From Candidatus Iainarchaeum sp. (GTDB lineage Archaea > Iainarchaeota > Iainarchaeia > Iainarchaeales > GW2011-AR10): a DNA stretch of 9,073 nucleotides. The notes under the pieces were generated by a model, which was not told where the DNA came from, did not search any database, and saw only the letters and a program-made list of their open reading frames with translations. The translations under genes were made by a program, and so were the position numbers. Of the stretch, positions 5,868 through 9,073 are shown piece by piece; the stretch's first letter is position 1, and each line of letters opens with the position of its first letter. The DNA lies in assembly GCA_016186855.1 (NCBI GenBank), contig JACPKT010000038.1:1-9073 (forward strand), in the 5' to 3' direction.

Positions 5868-6866
5868 ATGCTTATTGGGCTAATTGGAAGAAACGCTGCA
5901 GGAAAAACAACTGTTTGCGAACATCTTAGGACAAAAGGTTTCTACTTTTACTCGCTTTCAGACATTTTGCGCGAAGAAGCAGACAAAACAGGGGTTTTTC
6001 CCACAAGAGAAAATTTAATTAAAATAGGGAACGAGCTGCGCAAAAAATTCGGCTCAGGAATTCTGGCCACAATGACCCTTGAGAGGCTGAAAGGAGACAG
6101 AAATTATGTTATTGATTCAATCAGGAATCCTGAAGAGGCAAGAGTGCTAAAAAGCATGGGTGGCGCCCGCCTACTCTTCATTGATGCGCCACAAAAGGTG
6201 CGCTTTGAGCGCTTAAAAGAGCGCGGGCGAGAAGGCGACCCAAAAACGTTTGAACAATTCCTTTCAATTGAAGAAAAAGAGGCAAAAAGCGAGGTTGAAA
6301 CAAACCAGCAAATTGATTCAACAATTCCTCTCGCTGACATAACAATTGAAAACGATTCCACAATAAAGGCACTGCACAAAAAAATTGATGACGCGCTCTC
6401 CAGTTTTTCAGGAAAGTTTGAGAGGCCAAGCTGGGACCAGTACTTTATTGACGTTGCAAAAACCGTTGCATCGCGCAGTAACTGTGTTAAAAGAAAAGTG
6501 GCCTCAGTCATTGTGAAAGACAAGAGAATAATTTCAACCGGCTATAACGGCACACCGCGCGGGGTAAAAAACTGCAACGAAGGCGGGTGCCCGCGCTGCA
6601 ACGAGTTTGCAGAAAGCGGCACAAAACTGGAAGAATGCGTGTGCTCTCACGGAGAAGAAAACGCAATAGTGCAGGCAGCATACCACGGAGTAAACATTGG
6701 CGGCTCAACCCTCTACACGACTTTTTCCCCCTGCCTTATGTGCGCAAAAATGATAATCAACGCGGGCATAAAAAGAGTGGTGTACAATGAAGAATACCCA
6801 CTGAATGAAACAGCACACAAAATACTTGCAGAAGCCGGAGTGGAACTGGCAAAGCACAGGTTTTAG
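5868..6866 (+). CDS. P-loop nucleotide-kinase-like domain fused to dCMP deaminase
   Basis: The ATG at 5868 gives 332 residues beginning MLIGLIGRNAAGKTT; a GTG at 5859 would add three. Domain 1 (about 1-180) is a P-loop kinase-like ATPase of the dephospho-CoA/NMP kinase type. It has Walker A GRNAAGKTT (7-15), SLSDILREEADKTG then TRENLIKIGNELRKKFG, an Asp in VIDSIRNPEE (83), and a lid-like RFERLKERGREGDP (112-124). Domain 2 (about 186-332) is a zinc dCMP/cytidylate deaminase with TGYNGTPRG, H261-G-E263-E (zinc His and catalytic Glu; most have HAEE), and SPCLMC with zinc ligands C289 and C292. An extra cysteine group, C236, C241, C244, C257 and C259, may bind a second metal. The likely reaction is dCMP to dUMP for dTMP synthesis. 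The same order of domains is known in fungal dCMP deaminase and in the bacterial phage-defence enzyme AvcD, but those defence proteins are larger. A housekeeping role is the default. Confidence 0.9.
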   Translation: MLIGLIGRNAAGKTTVCEHLRTKGFYFYSLSDILREEADKTGVFPTRENLIKIGNELRKKFGSGILATMTLERLKGDRNYVIDSIRNPEEARVLKSMGGARLLFIDAPQKVRFERLKERGREGDPKTFEQFLSIEEKEAKSEVETNQQIDSTIPLADITIENDSTIKALHKKIDDALSSFSGKFERPSWDQYFIDVAKTVASRSNCVKRKVASVIVKDKRIISTGYNGTPRGVKNCNEGGCPRCNEFAESGTKLEECVCSHGEENAIVQAAYHGVNIGGSTLYTTFSPCLMCAKMIINAGIKRVVYNEEYPLNETAHKILAEAGVELAKHRF

Positions 6867-6922
6867 CGCAATCTTGGACGAAATCTTTCAGTTAAAATTC
6901 TCTTCAGCCAAAAACGACCACC

Positions 6923-6963
6923 ATTTAAATGTTGTTATACACAAATAACACTAGATAGTGTTA
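6923..6963 (+). promoter_or_regulatory. VapBC promoter with palindromic operator
   Basis: ATTTAAAT at 6923-6930 is a TATA element. The perfect palindrome TAACACTAGATAGTGTTA at 6946-6963 (eight-base arms, GA centre) lies 20 bases downstream, over the expected transcription start, 12 bases before the antitoxin GTG. Such placement fits repression of the module by its own VapB or VapBC complex. Confidence 0.6.
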
Positions 6964-6974
6964 AAGGCGTTTTT

Positions 6975-7214
6975 GTGAAGACTGTGACTTTGAAGGAAGA
7001 GGCTTATTACAAGCTTTCAAGCCTGAAGGCAAAAAATGAGAGCTTTAGCGATTTAGTTGAGCGCTTATATGAACAAGCCAACCCTTCTTTGGACCAATAT
7101 TTTGGGGTTCTAAAAAAAGAAGATTATAAAAAAGAACTGAAAGACTGGAAAGAAATAAAGGAAGAAAACAAAAAATTGTTGTTGAAAAAAATTGAAGAGC
7201 TTGAGTCAAGATGA
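6975..7214 (+). CDS. vapB: VapB-like antitoxin
   Basis: 79-residue antitoxin expected to bind DNA and block the ribonuclease next door. The GTG at 6975 starts MKTVTLKEEAYYKLSSLKAKNESFSDLVERLYEQ, the pattern of the archaeal UPF0330-type antitoxins (short beta strand then two helices, ribbon-helix-helix-like). The second half (about 45-79) is a charged Lys/Glu helix that would wrap the toxin. Its TGA overlaps the toxin ATG by four bases (ATGA), so translation is coupled. It follows the palindromic operator at 6946-6963. An ATG start is absent; no other in-frame start fits better. Confidence 0.85.
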   Translation: MKTVTLKEEAYYKLSSLKAKNESFSDLVERLYEQANPSLDQYFGVLKKEDYKKELKDWKEIKEENKKLLLKKIEELESR

Positions 7215-7603
7215 TTGTTGTTGATTCGACTCTTATCATCGATTATTTGAATGGAAAAGATGATGCAAAAAATCTTTACGAAAAAATTTCAAAAGCAGAC
7301 CTGATTTTTACCACAATTTTCAATTATCAGGAAACAACTTTTTTGCCCATTCATAAAGACAGTGATAAAAGCTTAGCAGAAGTAAACTCTTTTTTTGAAA
7401 AAATAAAATTGCTTTACCCGACAAAAAACTCTGTTTTAATCACAAACAGGATAAGTTCTTTTTTGAAAAAGAAAGGAATGACTGTGGAGATCGTTGATTG
7501 CCTGATTGCAGGAATTGTAATTGAAAATAATGCAAAGTTACTGACCCTTAATAAAAAACATTTTCAGCACATGCCGAATCTGGTGATGTACGAAGAAAAA
7601 TAA
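7211..7603 (+). CDS. vapC: VapC PIN-domain ribonuclease toxin
   Basis: 130-residue PIN-domain endoribonuclease; family members cut tRNA or rRNA when freed from the antitoxin. The PIN acidic residues are visible: D5 in VVDSTLIIDYL, E41 in NYQETTF, and D96 in IVDCLIAG. The fourth position, in LLTLNKKHFQHMPNL, is N114 with His117 where many PIN proteins have Asp (N-x-x-D-F). Archaeal VapCs vary here, so the protein is probably active but this is worth noting. The start ATG overlaps the antitoxin stop. There is no truncation, and the reading frame is normal for its length. Confidence 0.9.
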   Translation: MIVVDSTLIIDYLNGKDDAKNLYEKISKADLIFTTIFNYQETTFLPIHKDSDKSLAEVNSFFEKIKLLYPTKNSVLITNRISSFLKKKGMTVEIVDCLIAGIVIENNAKLLTLNKKHFQHMPNLVMYEEK

Positions 7604-7627
7604 TTAACAAATTTTAGGACAATTTTT

Positions 7628-7852
7628 ATGCCAGGCGCAATTTTTGAGTGCACTGTTTGCAAAAAAGAAATCCGCAGCGGCTATCCTTCTTATGCAATTC
7701 AGTTTGCCGCTTCAAAGCGCGGCATTTCAGAAGCGGAAATAATTGAGGACTTTTTTGAATTCAACAAAAAAATTTTGCGAAAAGAGCCCCAGAAATGCCC
7801 TAATTGCGGTGCAGGCAAAGCGGCACTGAAAAAAATCGGAGAAATTGATTAA
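7628..7852 (+). CDS. Small hypothetical protein with two CxxC knuckles
   Basis: 74 residues, function unknown. CTVC at 8-11 and CPNC at 57-60 are spaced about 45 residues apart, the layout of a four-cysteine zinc ribbon with a helical insert (about 18-50, SYAIQFAASKRGISEAEIIEDFFEFNKKIL). The C-terminal AGKAALKKIG is basic. The ATG start is 25 bases after vapC, with T-rich sequence before it, and it may be read through from vapBC or have its own promoter. It lies just ahead of the Fe-S operon, but nothing ties it to that function. Confidence 0.7.
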   Translation: MPGAIFECTVCKKEIRSGYPSYAIQFAASKRGISEAEIIEDFFEFNKKILRKEPQKCPNCGAGKAALKKIGEID

Positions 7853-7879
7853 TTTATTCAAAAGACACAAAAACTGTAC

Positions 7880-7899
7880 CATTATATTTAAATATAATG
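7880..7899 (+). promoter_or_regulatory. 20-bp palindrome covering the TATA element of the arsR-like/suf operon
   Basis: 7880-7899 equals its own reverse complement (10-base arms, core TATTTAAATA). It contains the TATA element, and the first ATG (7917) lies about 25 bases downstream, so the transcript would be nearly leaderless. A dimeric wHTH repressor binding here would block TBP. It is AT-rich, so chance cannot be fully excluded. Confidence 0.6.
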
Positions 7900-7916
7900 C
7901 GTGAATTCTATTTCAT

Positions 7917-8267
7917 ATGATGGCTGGTTTGACTACAAGACCTTATCACTTGTGCTTTGAGACGCTTGCAAATGAGCTAAGGCTTAAAATTATTGAAAAC
8001 CTTAAAGAAGGACCCCTTTCTGTCGAAGAACTGTCCAAGCGGGTTGGCGCGGAGCGCAGCACGGTTTCGCATTCCCTGCAGATGCTGAGAGAATGCAGCT
8101 ATGTGGATGTGCAAAGAGCCGGAAAGCAAAGGGTTTATTCGCTTAGAAACGGTGCATTTGAGGCCGTAGAACAGATTCAGGGAACAAAAAACATTTTTCA
8201 TGTGATTGACGACCACATTGAGTGTTTTTGCAACTGTGAGTGCAAAAAAATTAGGGCAAAGGTGTGA
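7917..8267 (+). CDS. ArsR-like winged-helix regulator with C-terminal CxCxCxC, probable regulator of the suf operon
   Basis: 116 residues. The winged helix-turn-helix spans about 10-80: FETLANELRLKIIENLKEGPLSVEELSKRVGAERSTVSHSLQML then a wing with GKQRVYSL. This is the ArsR/SmtB plan. The C-terminus HIECFCNCECKK contains four alternating cysteines, C103, C105, C107 and C109. C13 and C60 are also present. Metal or Fe-S binding by these is inferred. Its last codon and stop overlap the SufC start, so both are one transcript. The palindrome over its own TATA element fits autorepression. Its place at the head of the Suf genes suggests the job done by SufR or IscR elsewhere. ATG 7917 is chosen over the adjacent ATG 7920; both are possible. 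Confidence 0.85.
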   Translation: MMAGLTTRPYHLCFETLANELRLKIIENLKEGPLSVEELSKRVGAERSTVSHSLQMLRECSYVDVQRAGKQRVYSLRNGAFEAVEQIQGTKNIFHVIDDHIECFCNCECKKIRAKV

Positions 8268-9049
8268 TTTTGCTGGAAAAAATTTTGGAAATAACCGGCT
8301 TGCATGCAAGCGTTGACGGAAAAGAAATTCTTCACGGAGTGGATTTAACAGTAAACAGGGGGGAAGTGCACGCAATAATGGGCCCAAACGGTTCTGGCAA
8401 AAGCACTCTTTCAGCGGTAATAATGGGGCACCCAAACTTTGAGGTGACAAGCGGTAGCATCAGGGCTTTTGGAAAAAATGTTTTAGAGCTTGAGCCCAAT
8501 GAGCGCGCAAAGCTTGGCTTGTTTTTGTCTTTCCAGTACCCTTTTGAAATAGAGGGGCTTGGCTTTTCAAAGTTTTTGCACACTGCATACAAAAACCTGC
8601 ATCCAAATGAACAAATTACTGTTTTGGATTTTCAAAAGATTGTGAAAGAAAAACTTAAAGAGCTTGAATTAAGCGAAGAGTTCCTGAAACGCCAGCTTAA
8701 CGTGGGCTTTTCAGGCGGCGAAAAAAAGCGCGCAGAAATTGCGCAGTTGCTTGTGCTAAAGCCAAAGTTTGCAATCCTTGACGAAACCGATTCAGGCCTT
8801 GACATTGACTCTTTAAGGCTCGTGGCAAACACTGTCAACAAACTGCGCGGGCCCGCTTTCAGCGCGCTGGTCATCACTCATTATAAAAGGATTTTGAATT
8901 ATTTGAAACCGGATTTTATCCATGTAATGATTGACGGAAAAATTGTTGAGTCTGGTACCGCAGAGCTGGCAGAAAAACTTGAGGAAAACGGTTATTCGTG
9001 GCTATTGGAAAAACACGGGAAAAAAGCTGTGGCGGAGGCGGTTGCATGA
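8264..9049 (+). CDS. sufC: SufC, ATPase of the SUF Fe-S cluster assembly complex
   Basis: ABC-type cytosolic ATPase that works with SufB (and SufD) in building Fe-S clusters. From GTG 8264 it is 261 residues; later TTG codons at 8270 and 8285 are alternatives. AGGG at 8253-8256 is seven bases before the GTG. Visible motifs: Walker A GPNGSGKST (40-48), Q-loop Gln91 in FQYPFEIEG, signature FSGGEKKR (149-156), Walker B ILDE with catalytic Glu174 in the SufC hallmark DETDSGLDID, and switch His206 in ITHYKRIL. The closing text PDFIHVMIDGKIVESG is typical of SufC and unlike transporter ATPases, which it is otherwise related to. Its stop overlaps the next ATG by three bases (ATGA). Confidence 0.95.
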   Translation: MILLEKILEITGLHASVDGKEILHGVDLTVNRGEVHAIMGPNGSGKSTLSAVIMGHPNFEVTSGSIRAFGKNVLELEPNERAKLGLFLSFQYPFEIEGLGFSKFLHTAYKNLHPNEQITVLDFQKIVKEKLKELELSEEFLKRQLNVGFSGGEKKRAEIAQLLVLKPKFAILDETDSGLDIDSLRLVANTVNKLRGPAFSALVITHYKRILNYLKPDFIHVMIDGKIVESGTAELAEKLEENGYSWLLEKHGKKAVAEAVA

Positions 9050-9073
9050 ATGACCGTTCAAAGGAAAGGGCGC
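9046..9073 (+). CDS. Start of a probable SufB/SufD gene, cut by the window end
   Basis: ATG at 9046 overlaps the SufC stop (ATGA) and opens MNDRSKERA. SufB is the usual gene after sufC in such operons and often begins with short text of this style. Nine codons are too few for proof; another ATG at 9050 is in a different frame (MTVQRKGR). The call rests on context. Confidence 0.5.

Noticed and set aside
5868..6866. Calling the fusion a phage-defence enzyme
   Set aside because: Domain order alone is shared with housekeeping fungal enzymes; size and lack of the small RNA partner argue against an AvcID system. Kept only as a question.
7977..8450. 157-codon minus-strand frame across the regulator and sufC
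   Set aside because: Opposite both convincing genes; no recognisable motif.

Overview
This window is most likely from an archaeon, possibly a small-genome (DPANN-like) lineage. The grounds are AT-rich TATA elements of the TTTAAATA type about 25-45 bases upstream of short-leader or leaderless starts, tightly packed genes with ATGA-type overlaps and many GTG/TTG starts, a VapBC module of the archaeal kind, and a SufC/SufB iron-sulfur assembly cluster. Several genes have bacterial-type relatives (pyruvate dehydrogenase-type 2-oxoacid dehydrogenase, single-polypeptide TGT, AAG/MPG glycosylase). Lineage is inferred from sequence style, not proven.

Layout: (1) 1-3718, plus strand: a 2-oxoacid dehydrogenase operon with E1-alpha (5' end outside the window), E1-beta, an unrecognised basic protein of about 198 residues, and E2. 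The genes overlap or nearly touch; no E3 is present here. (2) 3785-4867, plus: a bacterial/eukaryal-type tRNA-guanine transglycosylase with a complete zinc site. (3) 4868-5252: 385 bases without an intact gene. It starts with a stump repeating the 3' end of the next gene, then carries two copies of a 76-78 base unit whose main hairpin is kept by paired compensatory changes. (4) 5253-5780, minus: AAG/MPG-type DNA glycosylase. (5) 5868-6866, plus: P-loop kinase fused to a dCMP deaminase, divergent from the glycosylase. (6) 6946-7603: VapBC toxin-antitoxin pair behind an 18-bp palindrome. (7) 7628-7852: a small two-CxxC protein. (8) 7880-9073: a 20-bp palindrome around a TATA element, then an ArsR-like regulator ending in a CxCxCxC cluster, sufC, and the first codons of a probable sufB.

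How the parts work together: the first operon would convert a 2-oxoacid (probably pyruvate) to acyl-CoA. The last operon looks like a self-regulated Fe-S assembly cluster whose first gene may sense Fe-S or metal status through its C-terminal cysteines. The middle holds base-repair, nucleotide and tRNA-modification enzymes and a toxin-antitoxin unit. The least explained items are the tandem covarying hairpin units enclosed by the duplicated glycosylase 3' end, and the unknown protein inside the dehydrogenase operon.
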